Counted from the stretch's first letter, positions 1-11,952 are shown. The stretch is 64,000 nt of DNA from Diaporthe sp. PMI_573 (GCA_021399435.1 JAJTUP010000022.1:1-64000); one strand, 5' to 3'. Program-made: numbers and translations. The notes: a model not told the origin generated them from the letters alone.

Positions 1-204
1 CTAGCCATTAAACTTAATAACAGGCTCTATAAAAGATAATAAGAGAAACGCGGTATTAATTCCGGGCTATTTTAGTAAAGCAACTAGAGGAATAAGTCTA
101 ACACTAGAAAAAGATATAACCGTAATAATCCAACCTAATAAGGACAATAATTAGGCCCTATAGAGCTTAATGCCGCACAATAGAAAGACAAAAGAGATAT
201 TAAA

Positions 205-246
205 TACTATAACTATAATAAAATAGAATACTTTACAAAAAAATAC
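205..246 (+). pseudogene. gag CCHC zinc-knuckle relic with all four ligands mutated
   Basis: The 14 codons here keep the spacing of a retroviral zinc knuckle (C-x2-C-x4-H-x4-C), but all four ligand positions (residues 1, 4, 9 and 14) now read Tyr. TGC/TGT to TAC/TAT is a G-to-A change and CAC to TAC is a C-to-T change, so both fit RIP. The Gly usual before the His is Glu (GGA to GAA). This marks the end of gag in the chromovirus. The assignment rests on spacing and context, since the ligands are gone. Confidence 0.6.
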
Positions 247-2672
247 TACAGCCCTAAGAAAAACAAAGATTAAAAGCCTATACCTAAAGGCTCCAAACAG
301 GCTAATATAATTACCTATACTAGCAAGCCACTACACTTAAAGATACAGCAAGCTATCACTAAATAATACTACTGGTATAGAATAGAATGGTATAAACTAT
401 ACCTAGTATACCCAGACTAAACAACAGAAGATAGAAGAATCCTATTTAGTATTACTCTCTAAAACTTACCTACTAACAATAAACAAGAAGGCAAGTTAAA
501 AATAGGAGAAATAATCTAATAACAACTATTACAGCTAATATACATAGAACTAGACAAGGCTAAAAAAGCCAAAAAACACGCCTTACTCAGCTAGACAGCC
601 TGCTATAACAACAGCTGTACTATATACCTAAGTGATAAAGAAGGAGCTAACTAGTTTCCCAAGGACGCAGGATAACAGCATACCTTAGCCATAGGAGGAC
701 AGAAGGAACTCCCATACAACCTAAAGAAGAAGCTAGCAGGGAAAATTCCCTAAGATCTACTCGCACCTTAAGCATAGTAAGAAGACCCATAGGCATACTT
801 AAGAAAAGTACCCCTACTGGCCCCTAGAACTAACATTACAGAAGTACTAATTACAGGACAACCCCTTAAGCAAGTAATGCGAAAACTAAAGAAGGAAACC
901 AAGAAGGATAAAGATATAGAAAGAACGTTTCCTTGCTATAGTCACTATCCTAGCACCTCTTAGGCCTTATATATCTATAATGGATATAGAATCTATATAT
1001 AAGAGAAAGCAAGCTATGACTAGTTCCCTTAAAGATACTAAGGACAGAACATCTGATAAACTTATAAAAAGGACGACTTCAAAAGATAGAAACTTAAGAA
1101 ACAACATAATAACGTAGGCTACATAACATTCTGACTTAACCTATATACCCCCCTAACATATCTACGCAACCCTACCAAATGGCGCACCTATAAGAATGAG
1201 GAATATCGGGTATACATAGATAATAAAGTTAAAAAATAGCACTAACTATAGTAATAAGAATAAATCCTTAGCCCTATAAAGCCCACAACATAGAAAGAAA
1301 GTATATAATAGCTTATAGAAGACCTGTAATAATTGTAGAGTATTACATAATAAAACATCAAGAGTATCGACAAAGTCTTAGGAAAAAACTATAGATAGCT
1401 AAAAAACTAAACAAGCTGTCTATAAAACTTCAGATAGTAGGAAAAACCCCTACAAGGTACTTATATATAATAAATACTAATAATAACTATCGCTATTTAA
1501 AAATCAGGGTAGAGCTTAGAGCCTACCAATACTATATACTTATTAATAATAGAGTATAGAGGAATTTCATCTCCTTAAAGATGGTAAACAGGTACTACCT
1601 TATATAGTATAAGAAGAAGGAACCCTATAGATTTAATATAGTTAATGATATAGAAGTTGCTTATAGAAACAGTATTATTGATATAGAGACTGATCACCTC
1701 TAGGTCTAGATCTAGGACTATATTGAGTAACTCTTATTTAACATTACTAAGATAATAGATTATTAGTTAATCCTAGAAATACCTTAGTTAAGAAAAAACA
1801 ACCCTTAGATAAATTAGACTACTAGCTAGATTTACTAGGCAAACCTTGTTAGCTTAGTAAAAGGAATAATTATATATTGTAAGGATAAGCAGAGCTTAGT
1901 CCCTAAAAACGGTACCTAAACATATGCTTAAACAAGCCTAGCAACTACTTCTTAAAATAGAGAGAAAGACTTAGTCCCTAGGTAGGCTTTAGAATAGCCC
2001 CTAAACAAGCCGGCACAATAATAGTATAAACTAGGTAGTCTGCCACAGATCGACAAAGAAAACTTACTATTAGCTAAATACAAACCCAACAAAAGGGGCG
2101 GTCCGATATAAACCGATATAAGGAAACAATAAATTATACTTATAACATAAGAATATATTAAGGAAATCTAACAAGTGTTAAGATAGATACAAGAGATCCA
2201 GCATACATAATATAAAACAATGCCTATAGTTATAGTTATCTTGCCTATAGAAACTTTACGATAAGCGCTAAAGGCCTAAAAGATCAGCCTAATAAAATAA
2301 ACTAAGTCTATCTTTTGACAATTTATTACCTATCTATAGAAAGCCAAGGTAGTAAAAAAAGACCCTTAGGAGTTTATACTTTAGAAATACCGTAAGTACT
2401 CAAAGCTATTTTCAGCTATACTTAATACTAGACTACCTAAATATAATAACTAAGATTATAAAATACCCCTAAAACCAGAGAAGACACCTAAATTCTCTAA
2501 GATCTACAGACTTAACAAAACACAACTTAAGGTACTCAAGGAGTATCTTAACAAAAACCTAGAAAAGGGATACATCTAACTATTTACTTTACCTACAAGA
2601 TATTCAATCTTCTTTATACTAAAAAAAAACAGAAAGCTACAACTTTATATAAATTATCGCTAACTAAACAAC

Positions 2673-2865
2673 TGTAATGGGCTCTGTACTAGGCACGATG
2701 GTCCGGTGAACTGGGAAGGCCAACATGTATATTAGGTGTAGGTCTCGTGTAAGACTGATTCTTGCCCCCCTCCAGTCTGAGACGTGGGGGCTTCGGGCCC
2801 CTTTTAAGAGGGCCCCCGCGGGGGCCACGCCGGGGCTTCCGCGTGGCTTCCGCCCGGTCGTTACA
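2673..2865 (+). mobile_element. 193-bp solo LTR-like insertion with 5-bp target duplication
   Basis: A GC-rich 193-bp block starts TGTAATGG and ends CGTTACA, so its tips are inverted repeats of the LTR type (TGTAA/TTACA). It is flanked on both sides by ACAAC (2668-2672 and 2866-2870), a 5-bp target-site duplication typical of LTR-element integration. It splits the RT coding relic. A second copy lies on the minus strand at 9975-10167. No internal element sequence is attached, so this is most simply a solo LTR. It is far less mutated than the host element. Confidence 0.8.
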
Positions 2866-3205
2866 ACAACATTACTATCAAAAACCGCTACCCGCTACCA
2901 TTAATTAAAGAACTACAAGACTAACTACAAGGAGCTTAATAATTTATAGCTCTAAACCTTAAAAGAGCCTATAACCTTATTAGAATAAAAAAGGGTAAAA
3001 AATAGAAGACAGTATTTTAAACACGCTATAGATACTTTAAATACCTGGTTATACTATTTAGATTAACTAACATACCAGCATTGTTCCAAGCTATAATTAA
3101 TCACGTTTTTAGAAAATATTTAGATATTTTTATAGTTGTATACCTAGATAACATCCTTATTTACTCTAGAATACTCGAAGAATACAAGAAATACGTATAT
3201 AAGGT

Positions 3206-3725
3206 GTTAAACGGAAACGCTCATTTAGGTGTGGGCGCTGCACGTAGGGAGTTACCCTAGACTTCACGGAAGGAGTTACCCTAGACTTTTTGCTAGTGGC
3301 GTGCGCGCTGGCAGATGAGTTTGGTGGCCGTGAGCCGATTTTTTGGGCTGTTTTAAGACCCTAACTTCGAACCTCTGCATTCCCCTTATTTCTTACCCAA
3401 AAAGCATGTAACCTAGTTTGTTAGATAGCCTGATTTCTGAAGTTTATCTGTATTTAGTTTGGTTACTGTCAGGGTTAGGGTTGGCTGGCTGTTTGAAGCC
3501 AAAGATAGTGGGTCTGAGGGCCGAATTTTCCGGCCCCTCCATTCCTGCACCAGAGCCAACCGCAGCGTGCCCAGGGTTGAGGTCATGTCGGAGGGACTGT
3601 GAGGAGGGCTGACAGAAGCCCACTCAAATTCAATGCAAAGTTGTCCAAACCATTCTCAAGCGTCCCAACAAGACCTCAGTGCACCCTACTGCTACCTGAC
3701 TCCCATTCGATCCACCAACCTTCAG
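3206..3725. mobile_element. 520-bp non-autonomous insertion in the RT relic
   Basis: The RT reading frame breaks at 3205 and resumes at 3733. The inserted 520 bp are GC-normal and flanked by ATAAGGT on both sides (3199-3205 and 3726-3732), an apparent 7-bp target duplication (8 bp with one mismatch). No matching terminal inverted repeats are visible. Near 3247-3285 a short motif, GGAGTTACCCTAGACTT, occurs twice in tandem. The class is unknown: a duplication of 7-8 bp would suit a hAT- or Mutator-like derivative or a SINE-like insertion. The only plus-strand open frame, at 3418-3612, shows no recognisable domain. Confidence 0.6.
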
Positions 3726-6691
3726 ATAAGGTACTATAGAAGCTCTAGGACGTAAAATTTCTAGTTAAACTAGAGAAAAGTAAGTTCTATACTAAGAAAG
3801 TCGACTACCTCGAATATACTATCCAGCCTAGATAAATCACAATACAAGTATCTAAGATTAAAGCCATTAAGTGTTAGCCTATACCTATAAATATCAAGAA
3901 AGTTCGAGAATTTCTTAAATATATTAACTTTTATAGATAATTCATTAAAGGTTATAGAAGACTCGCAAAACCTCTTACAGACCTTACTAAAAAAGACAAG
4001 GAGTTCTAATAAATACAAAAAGTATAAGATACTTTTAATATAATAACCTAGAAGATTCTAGAAAAACTAATACTAGTTAAAGCAGACCCTAACAAGGTCT
4101 ATAAAGTTAAGACCAATACCTTAGACTTTATAATAGGAAGACAGCTAGGTTAATAAGACAACCAAGGCAAACTATACCCTATTGCATTCTTCTTAAAAAA
4201 GCTTAATAGACTAGAGCTTAATTACCCTATATATAATAAGAAACTTATAGCGATAATCAAAGTATTTAAGGAATAGTAGCATTACCTTATAGGAGCTAAG
4301 TATTAGATTTAAATCTACACCAACCATAAAAACCTCACATACTTTATAATAACTAAAAAACTTAATAAGCGCCAAATCAAATAGGCAGAGTTTTTGTTAT
4401 AATTTAACCTTAGGATCACCTACCGCAAGAGATCTGAAAACAGACAAACAGATATACTTAGTAGATAACTAGACTACCTATAGAAGGTCTTACTAAAAAC
4501 ACAGAGTATCTTTTAAGTTACCTCTAACAGAAACTTGTTATAAAAGCCTTAATAACTAGCAATAATACTCTAAGCTAAGGTCGACCCTAGCTAGGAAAAC
4601 AAGCTTAAGGTAATCTACTAGAATATATCCCTAGAAACTAAAGAACAAATAGTAAAAGATAATAAAATATTGTATTAAGAAAAACAACTCTTTATACCTA
4701 TAGACCTATAGAAGAAATTTATTAAATAAATCCATAAAGCTTTAGTATATAGATACTAAGGAATTACGGTAATAATTAAAAGAATTAGACAATACTACTA
4801 CTTTTTAAAGATAAAGAAGAAAGTTTAAATAGTTATTTAAAACTATAATATATATTGTAAAAGTAAAACCATAAAGTATAAACCTTATAGCCTGCTATAA
4901 CTTCTGCTAGTACCTAACAGGCTATAGTAATCTATTAGCCTAGACTTTATTATTAAACTACTATTCTTAAAGAAACTAATAATAGATATCTAGTATAACA
5001 ACATCCTAGTTATTATTAATAAATTTACAAAGTACTCCTACTTCCTATTATATAAAGAAGTAAATAATATAGACAACCTTACATATACTTTCCTATAGAT
5101 AATCATTAGTAACTATAGTATACTATAGAAAATAGTATCAAATAAAAGAATAATATTCACCTCTAACTTCTAATAATCACTTATAAAACAACTCGGTATA
5201 AAGTCAAAGCTATCTATAGCTTTTCACCCTTAAATAGATAGATAAACTAAGAGACTAAACTAAATCCTAAAATAATACCTCTATAATTACATTAACTATA
5301 AATAAGATAATTAGGTATAGTTGTTACCTATAGCACAGTTTGCCTATAATAGTATAGATATAAATATTATAAAGGTCTCATCCTTCTATATAAACTATAA
5401 CTACAAACTAGAAGCCTATAGAGAACTAATCTCCGGGCTAGAAGTATAATCAGCTATAGAAAAAATAACTAAGATTTGGAATCTTTAGAAAAAGCTTTGG
5501 CAAAAACTACTCTTTATATAAGAATAAATAACAACCTATACCAATAGAAAAAGGTTAAAGAAACCAACCTTAGAGGAGGAAGATAAAGTCTATCTACTTT
5601 AGAAAAACATTAAAACTAAGTAACTAAACAACAAATTAGACTACAAAAAGATTAGACTATTTAAGATTAAAAGAAACTATCAGACACTAACTTTAGACTC
5701 TCATTACTAATAAAAATATAGATATACCTAGTCTTTTATATATTACTTTTAAAACCAATACTAACTAATATACAGCTTAAAATATAAATTAAACTCAATA
5801 ATAATAAAAAAGAATAAAAAATAGAGAAGATTCTCAACTCTAGAATACACAACGCTGACGCTAAATACTTGGTTAAATAGAAAAACTATAATAATAAAGA
5901 CAATACTTAAAAACCCCTCAAAAACCTAATAAATTGCTAACAAGTACTACAAAACTTTTAAGGTCAACTAGAAAATCAGCAGGCACCCCTAAACCATCTA
6001 GATCCAAACTTAAGAAATACTAATTAGAAATCCTTACGGCTCTAAAAAAGCATACATCAGCAGTAACCCAAGCCTCCTCCTCACAACAATGCTCCGACTT
6101 AGCGTCCTCTTCATCTAGTAACTAAATACCATAATAGAATAACTTAAAAAACCGCTCCTTAGCTTGGCATTTTTAGCAACACAAGTAGGCTAAGCAACCT
6201 ACAACAGTCTACAACTTTATTTAAAGTAAAAACAACTCCTCCTCGGTATTAATCTCTTCTTTCTCCAAACACTCCTACTCGAATAACAAGCGTTTTACTA
6301 TAACAAGTCAGCAAGAAGAAAAACTAAGAAAAGAGAAAGGAAACCCACAAGAAGTAGCCACATTATTTCCATCACAAAACTTCCCGACACAAACACACTC
6401 GCTACAACGCAAGAACTCAGGGGCAACGCAACATGCGTAATTTGCTTTAAAACAACAAAAACAAGACATAGTTTCAAATACAACACCTTTCTAGTCAATA
6501 AGGTCAGCAAGGGCGGCTCGTTCCTCCGACTTCTTCAAATAAATCTTTTCGACCCAACCTCGAGCAATATATAACAACATAGCAGGGAAAACATAACAAT
6601 CAAAAGGAAAGATACACAAAAACATAAAGAAAACAGGACAAGAAACTCACTCAAATCTTTAGGGACAAAAAAGCATAGAGGAAGAAAATAA

Positions 6692-7164
6692 TATCACAAC
6701 CCTAACAGAAATAAAACTAACAGTTAGTTCTACAAAAAAACAACCCCACTAGACCAGCACACCGGCCAAACAAACAATACAAAAAACCAAGCCAATAGTC
6801 ACGTAATCACTAATTAAATAAGATAGATCAATTAAAGCAACAATCAATCCTAGCAATCCAACACCAAAAAGCAACAAAAGCAACCAGCGCTCCCGACACT
6901 CCCCCATACTAAATCGCTAGGAGCAACCAGCACTCCCGGCAAGCCTCACTAAAGAGATAGACATATAAAAATACACTTATTACTAAATAGCTAGATAGTA
7001 TAGACAGCTCTTTAGTAGTTAATCTAAGTATTCACCCTAAATAGCTTTCATTAGCTTGTAATCATTATCAGAAACCCCATTACTTAATCAACCGCCTTGT
7101 TACGTATCTCGGACATAAACCCCGACCCATAGTTTAGAGGACCCAGGAAACCTTAATCATTATA
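6692..7164 (+). repeat. 3' LTR of the chromovirus, heavily RIP-mutated
   Basis: This 473-bp segment is a diverged direct copy of 10953-11419. It begins TATCACAACCCTAACAG where the other copy has TGTCACAACCCTGACAG and ends TTATA where the other has TTACA. Differences are dominated by G-to-A and C-to-T transitions. It lies downstream of the plus-strand pol relic, as expected for a 3' LTR. The middle differs in length and composition, and the tandem motif of the other copy is not recognisable. No clean target duplication remains. Confidence 0.75.
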
Positions 7165-9974
7165 CTAAGATATAAGCTTAAAACTATAACAAATAACATT
7201 AACCTAGGCAATTTAAGATTAGTAAATAAGTGTTACTAGCAGCCAAACATCTATACCTAAAAGATAAAAAACTTACTCTACAAAAGGTTAGCCTATTTAA
7301 AATTCTATTCTAAATAGGCAAATAGGCTTATAGCTTAGTCCTCTTAAAAAAGTACTTACAAATATACTATATATACTATATAAGCTAACTAGAGCCCTAG
7401 GTAGCGAGAAACCTAAAGAACCTAATAAAGGACATTCTAGGCCTACTAGACTTAAAGGATAAATAAGCAAAATAAGAGCTAGAAAAGGTCTAAGACTACC
7501 AAGAAATTAAAAATACTATATACTACTTAGTAAAGTAGAAAGAATAGCCTAGTAAATACAATTTATAGGTACTAGAAGACAAAATATCAACAAACAAAAC
7601 TATTATAAAGTACCAAAAAGGGAGAAGGCTAAAGTAAAATCAAAAAAGGGCCTAAGACTAGACTAACAAAGACTATAAAAAGCGGCTATAACGTAAGTAA
7701 ATGACAGGCTTGTAAGAACTAGGATAGACTTAATAATATTTTAATGAGTGTCAAATAACTAGCCGATAAACTTAAAAATATTTCAATAAGTACTAGATAA
7801 CTGGCCGATAAAGCTGATACTAGTCTGATAAACGCCAAAGAAGTAGCCAATAAAGCCAATACTGGCTTAATATAAGAGAAATGTTATTAGATAAAGGCCT
7901 AATAAAAGACTACCAGATATAAGTAAGTAGAAAAAAAGGTTTAAAAAATCAATATATTAAAATTAAGCATAAATAACCTTAGAAATATCTAAATTAAGGG
8001 GGGACTAAAAGGGTCCTCAAAAAGGCAACACAAGGGTATTATTATCCTACTTTAAAAAACCAAACCCTCTCTATTAGTATAAATTACCAAGCTACTATAT
8101 CTCCCAGTAATTACAGGGGAAGAGCCGTCTATATCCTATACATTATCTCCTATAGCAGCAGCAGAAAACCCTCTAGCTAGGCTTCAAAAATATTATCTAT
8201 AATTTACAAAACCTCTAAGAGAAACCCCTAAACTAAGTTATACCAGACCGGGAACCTATTATCAGCCAAAACTATACACAACATATTATAACGAATATTA
8301 ACTAAATCTCTCAGAATCTTCTCACAAAGATTATCTACTAAGTTGGCCAACCCAAACTACACTAGGTAAAGCAGGTATGAATTGGCCAAGGCTTATAACT
8401 AAAAGACACTAGCTTTTATGATAGCTAATTTCTAAATAGCTTAATATATAATGTTATCTTAAGGTATAGGAGACTTATGTTTATAACCTTGATCCATTTC
8501 TTCTCCTTACCTTCTCGCAAACTATCCTTATACTTAAGATTCTCTACTATCTTTTGGAACACTAGAGTACCGCTAGGGCTATTTATAGACAGGTTTATTA
8601 GGGTTTAGGCCAAACAAAGCTATAAGATCAACAGCTAATTCTCCTATACCATTAAAAGCACAGGGTCTACAGCCTAGGCAATTCCCCGTAAAAGGGCCCT
8701 TGCAAGATAAAGGTCGGCAATTAACCCAACAATTAGAAGATTACCCTAGGATAGTTAATAAAATTAAGACAAATAAAGAAAAAAATACTTACCATTATAT
8801 AGAGCAAGTAATGCTTTTTAATATATCAGTTACACTAAAAGCTTTCTAAATTAGTTACTATACAGGATATATCCTCCCACAAAGAGGGCACATTTTCCTC
8901 CGCTTTCTTTAAAAAGCTACACACATAGGCCTTGTAGGGAGCTCGAGACTAGATTGCCCGGCTCCAGGACTGTACCCTCTTATCTTACCCAGACAAGTTA
9001 TATAAAAATTAGACAATATCTATAAGGCTATTGGAAATGTACTGCCGACTAGGAAGCATTGCATGCCTAACGGCCTCGGCAGGCACGTATAACTATATAT
9101 ACTCCGCGGTTAAGGTAGGAAGATTCCAGGGAGTTTAAGGCACTTTTAAAGGCCCGCTCTTTCTCAGATCCTCCAACAAGGAGGCAACGCTTACAACTAC
9201 CTTATAACGAGTTTAAGGGGTTTACAAAGCAGGGGCGCGCTACTTACTAGCCGCCTTAAAAGACCTACCTTAAGTTACTATTAAAATATTACTTAGTTTA
9301 GAGGAGGACGGCTCCGTAGAGGAAGAGGTAGCAAGAGATTTAGGAATAGGACTAGCACAATTACTACCAGTCCTCTCGGGATTTGAACCCGATAAGGCAG
9401 GGCGCCCTCTAGACGGGCCACCCAAGCTTTGCACGAGAAACAAATGCAAGGAGTCCAAAAGGGCGAAAGGGTTAAAAGAAGGGGAACAAAAGGAAGAAGG
9501 AGCCACATGCCTACAAAGGGGCCACAAAACAGAGCAAGTAACGCCCGACAAAGACACCCACAACTTAGTCTGATCATGAGACCCTTTAAGAAAAGAAGAC
9601 TCCCTACCTAGCTATCGGTTAGGCAAAAAGCCACGGAAAGACGAGTCAGACATAGCAACAATAATAAAGGTAATGTTAAGAAGAAAGATCTTCAAAAGCA
9701 CCCCGAAGAAGAGAAAAAAGGAAAGCCACCGCAAGAGCTTCAAATAGGTTAAAGGTCAAAGAGAGAGAAAGGTTAAAAGCAGCCTAAAGGGCGAGCTATC
9801 TAAACCACGCTACCTAGCCTATGTAGCGCCGAAGAAGTTGTATATAGGTTTAAAAGGTTTAGTAACTTACCGGGCGTAGTGACTTAAAGGTGCCCGTGAA
9901 AGCCGTAATAGAAGCCGGCCTAAATACCATACAAAAGCGGCCCAAGGACGGGCCTCCGGGGGGGAAGGCACAAT
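7165..9974. mobile_element. second RIP-degraded transposon tract with chromodomain-like piece
   Basis: This AT-rich, stop-filled sequence follows the chromovirus LTR. Near 7495-7590 one plus-strand frame reads like the core of a chromodomain (YYLVKWKE, if the TAG at the Trp position is a mutated TGG), suggesting the 3' end of another chromovirus. Near 7740-7860 are imperfect short repeats around CTAGCCGATAAA. The part from about 9300 to 9974 is GC-richer and purine-rich and contains several open frames, none with recognisable protein features. Element borders cannot be fixed by eye. Confidence 0.5.
9372..9432 (-). other. tRNA-like fragment (A-box and B-box, possible SINE head)
   Basis: On the minus strand a perfect 5-bp T-arm (TCGGG/CCCGA) encloses the B-box core GGTTCAAATCC. 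Upstream is a D-arm-like hairpin, GCCC-loop-GGGC, overlapping an A-box-like sequence starting TGGCCCG. Only about 11 nt separate the two arms, so there is no room for an anticodon arm, and the flanks do not form an acceptor stem. It is not a working tRNA. It may be a tRNA-derived SINE promoter or a truncated tRNA in the transposon block. Confidence 0.4.
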
Positions 9975-10167
9975 TGTAACAACCGGGCGGAAGCCACGCG
10001 AAAGCCCCGGCATGGCCTCCGCAAGGGCCCTCTTAAAAGGGGCCCAAAGCCCCCACATCTCAGACTAGAGGAGGGCAAGAATCAGTCTTACACGAGACCT
10101 ACACCTAATATACATGTTAGCCTTCCCAGTTCACCGGACCATCGTGCCTAGTGCAGAGCCCATTACA
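9975..10167 (-). mobile_element. second copy of the 193-bp LTR-like element, inverted
   Basis: The reverse complement matches 2673-2865 over its full 193 bp, including both tips. I see about a dozen differences, all transitions and mostly C in the first copy against T here, which looks like light RIP or methylcytosine decay. Its flanks (ACAAT and CTTTT) do not form a target duplication, so it may be one end of a larger element or a rearranged copy. It lies 7.1 kb from the first copy in opposite orientation. Confidence 0.8.
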
Positions 10168-10952
10168 CTTTTTATATAAGTTTAATTCCACGCTTTTTAA
10201 AGTAGAAGCTAATTTATAGCCCTCAAAAGCTAAGATTATACTCTTAATTACTATTCTTAATATTATTATAAAAAAACAGCTAGAAAGTAAGGACTAGCCA
10301 AGCTAATACTTTAATTTTTATACCTTAATATAATAAATCTTTAGTTTTTTATCAATAGTTACTAATAACTCTCTCTCAGTTAATAATTTAATAAACATTA
10401 ATATTAACATAACTTAAATATAGATGTTAAAACAAGGCCTTTACTTTAGATATAAAAAACCAGGCTACTTAGCCTAAAATTATAAAAAAACAAAAACAAC
10501 TACTGTATATTCTTTATTAGTTACTGTATTAAAGTAGTTTGATAAAGATAAAGAAAAATAAAAAAAAATAAGAAAAGATCAGATTTAAAAAAACAGTTTT
10601 AGGGTTAGATAGATTGGAAACTGGCCTAAAAAGTTATAACGCTAGCAATACCTTTCGGTAGTCCCCGAGTAGTCTAATTTGCTGACTAAGGCTGACTAAG
10701 CTAGAAGCGCTGACTAAGGTAAGCTGGGCAAAAACCATATGGCACTACCTGGTATCTGGGGGAAATTTAGCGATTTCTAGTTAATCCAGATAGTTAGAAA
10801 AGATATAAATTGCCGACAGAGGTAGTATCCCTAGTTGGAGGGTAATATAATGGGCTTGGCCTAGTAGTTGGTTGTCTGGATTATATAACCGGATTCTATA
10901 TATTTAAGCTTAATTCCCGGGCGTCCCTATAGGATAGCCCTGTCTCCCTCTT
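10168..10952. other. AT-rich intergenic or transposon debris
   Basis: Low-GC sequence with A and T runs and no open frame of note. Near 10683-10730 the short motif GCTGACTAAG occurs three times. No gene or complete element is visible. Confidence 0.5.
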
Positions 10953-11419
10953 TGTCACAACCCTGACAGAAATAGGACCAACGGTTGGTTCTAATTCAGA
11001 ACCAGACCCACTCGGCCAGCCTGGCAGGCCAGACAAACGGCGCAAACAGGATCCTACATGAGTCACGTGACCACAGGTTACCTAAGCAGGATCAGGGAGA
11101 TCAAGTCCTGAGCCCACTGATCCAGGATCAGGGAGATCAGGGACTGAGCCAACCAACCCAGCACAGGATCATGAGGATCACCTTCTGAGCCTCACGATCC
11201 AGCCTGAAGAGATGGACATATAAGGACACGCTCATTACCAGATAGCTAGATAGTACGGACAGCTCTTCAGCAGTCAATCTAAGTATTCACCCCGAATAGC
11301 TTTTATTAGCTTGTGATCATTGTCAGAAACCCCATTGCTCAATCAACCGCCTTGTTACGTATCTTGGACATAAACCCCGATCTACGGTTTAGAGGACCCA
11401 GGAAACCTTGATCATTACA
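10953..11419 (+). repeat. LTR copy with little RIP (probable solo LTR)
   Basis: This 467-bp direct repeat of 6692-7164 starts TGTCACAACC and ends TCATTACA, giving clean TG...CA tips. The flanking pentamers CTCTT and GTCTT match at four of five positions, which may be a decayed target duplication. Inside, near 11085-11190, a motif around CAGGATCAGGGAGATCA recurs two to three times in tandem. No internal coding region is attached on either side, so it reads as a solo LTR. Its low mutation load contrasts with the other copy. Confidence 0.75.
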
Positions 11420-11866
11420 GTCTTCTAGTTAATACTATCGGATTTCCTAAATATATTCTTAAACCCGCCATACCTACTGCTATAATCTTCTTAACTACCT
11501 TAAATTACGTTACTTAGGACTTATATATATCCTAGTAGAGAAGCTCTAAGACTAATATTTATTAAGAAAGTAGTTTTAGTTCTTATTTATAATTTAGCTA
11601 TATAACTTATCTTAAAAGGTAAAATATAAAGAAAGGTAATACTAGTAAAAGGGGCTTTTATATTGCAAGTCCTGTAAATATAAAAATATAATTAAATCTT
11701 TATTATAAATACCAGAGTTTAGGGTTATTAGATTTAATTTGGATTTAATAGAGGTGGTTGAAAAGTTGATGTTTGTGTGGAAATGGCGGCCGGAATTAGG
11801 GGGTGGACGAGATCTGGGCCGGGCACATTATAATAGTATTAAGACAGATCTATTGACTGTTAGTAC

Positions 11867-11952
11867 AATTAGATATCCCGGCCGAAAGACCAGAATCAAC
11901 AACCAAAGTTATTATATTCCTAGCAGTATATAAGCTCTATACCATCACAACC
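11867..11952 (+). repeat. 86-bp direct repeat, copy 1
   Basis: Runs from AATTAGATATCCCGGCC to ACCATCACAACC. It pairs with 12269-12355, and the clear substitutions between the copies are mostly C/T or G/A transitions. It contains the TATA-like string AGTATATAAGCTCT. Confidence 0.7.

Larger units (their letters stand above)
2461..5960 (+). pseudogene. pol relic: RT, RNase H, integrase, chromodomain
   Basis: Conceptual translation with many stops still shows landmark motifs. Near 2510-2560 is the pre-RT stretch resembling LKVLKEYL. At 2867 onward is the KNRYPLPLI motif, and at 3147-3176 the RT active site reads YLDN instead of YLDD (GAC to AAC). Near 4080-4150 is the RNase H start resembling KTNTLDFIIG in place of the family's TDASDFAIG. 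After 5390 the integrase core runs into a chromodomain-like segment near 5822-5880 resembling KILNSRIHNADAKYLVK. Reading resumes across the two insertions, so they entered an already assembled pol. The gene is dead: RIP stops lie throughout and one catalytic Asp is lost. Confidence 0.85.
1..7164 (+). mobile_element. RIP-degraded Ty3/Gypsy chromovirus (5' end outside window)
   Basis: This is an AT-rich relic of an LTR retrotransposon read on the plus strand. In order it shows a gag zinc-knuckle remnant near 205, reverse transcriptase from about 2461, RNase H near 4060-4460, integrase near 4660-5800, a chromodomain near 5822-5960, and a 3' LTR at 6692-7164. Every frame is broken by many TAA/TAG codons, and Trp, Gly, Cys and His codons are replaced by stop, Glu/Arg and Tyr, the pattern expected from C-to-T changes on both strands. 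The order RT, RNase H, integrase, chromodomain is that of Gypsy chromoviruses. The 5' LTR is not in the window. Two younger GC-rich insertions (2673-2865 and 3206-3725) interrupt the RT region. It cannot encode functional protein. Confidence 0.88.

Noticed and set aside
9270..10058. Several 60-97 codon frames in the GC-rich part of the transposon block
   Set aside because: They overlap in opposite directions, lack domains and lie in repeat sequence.
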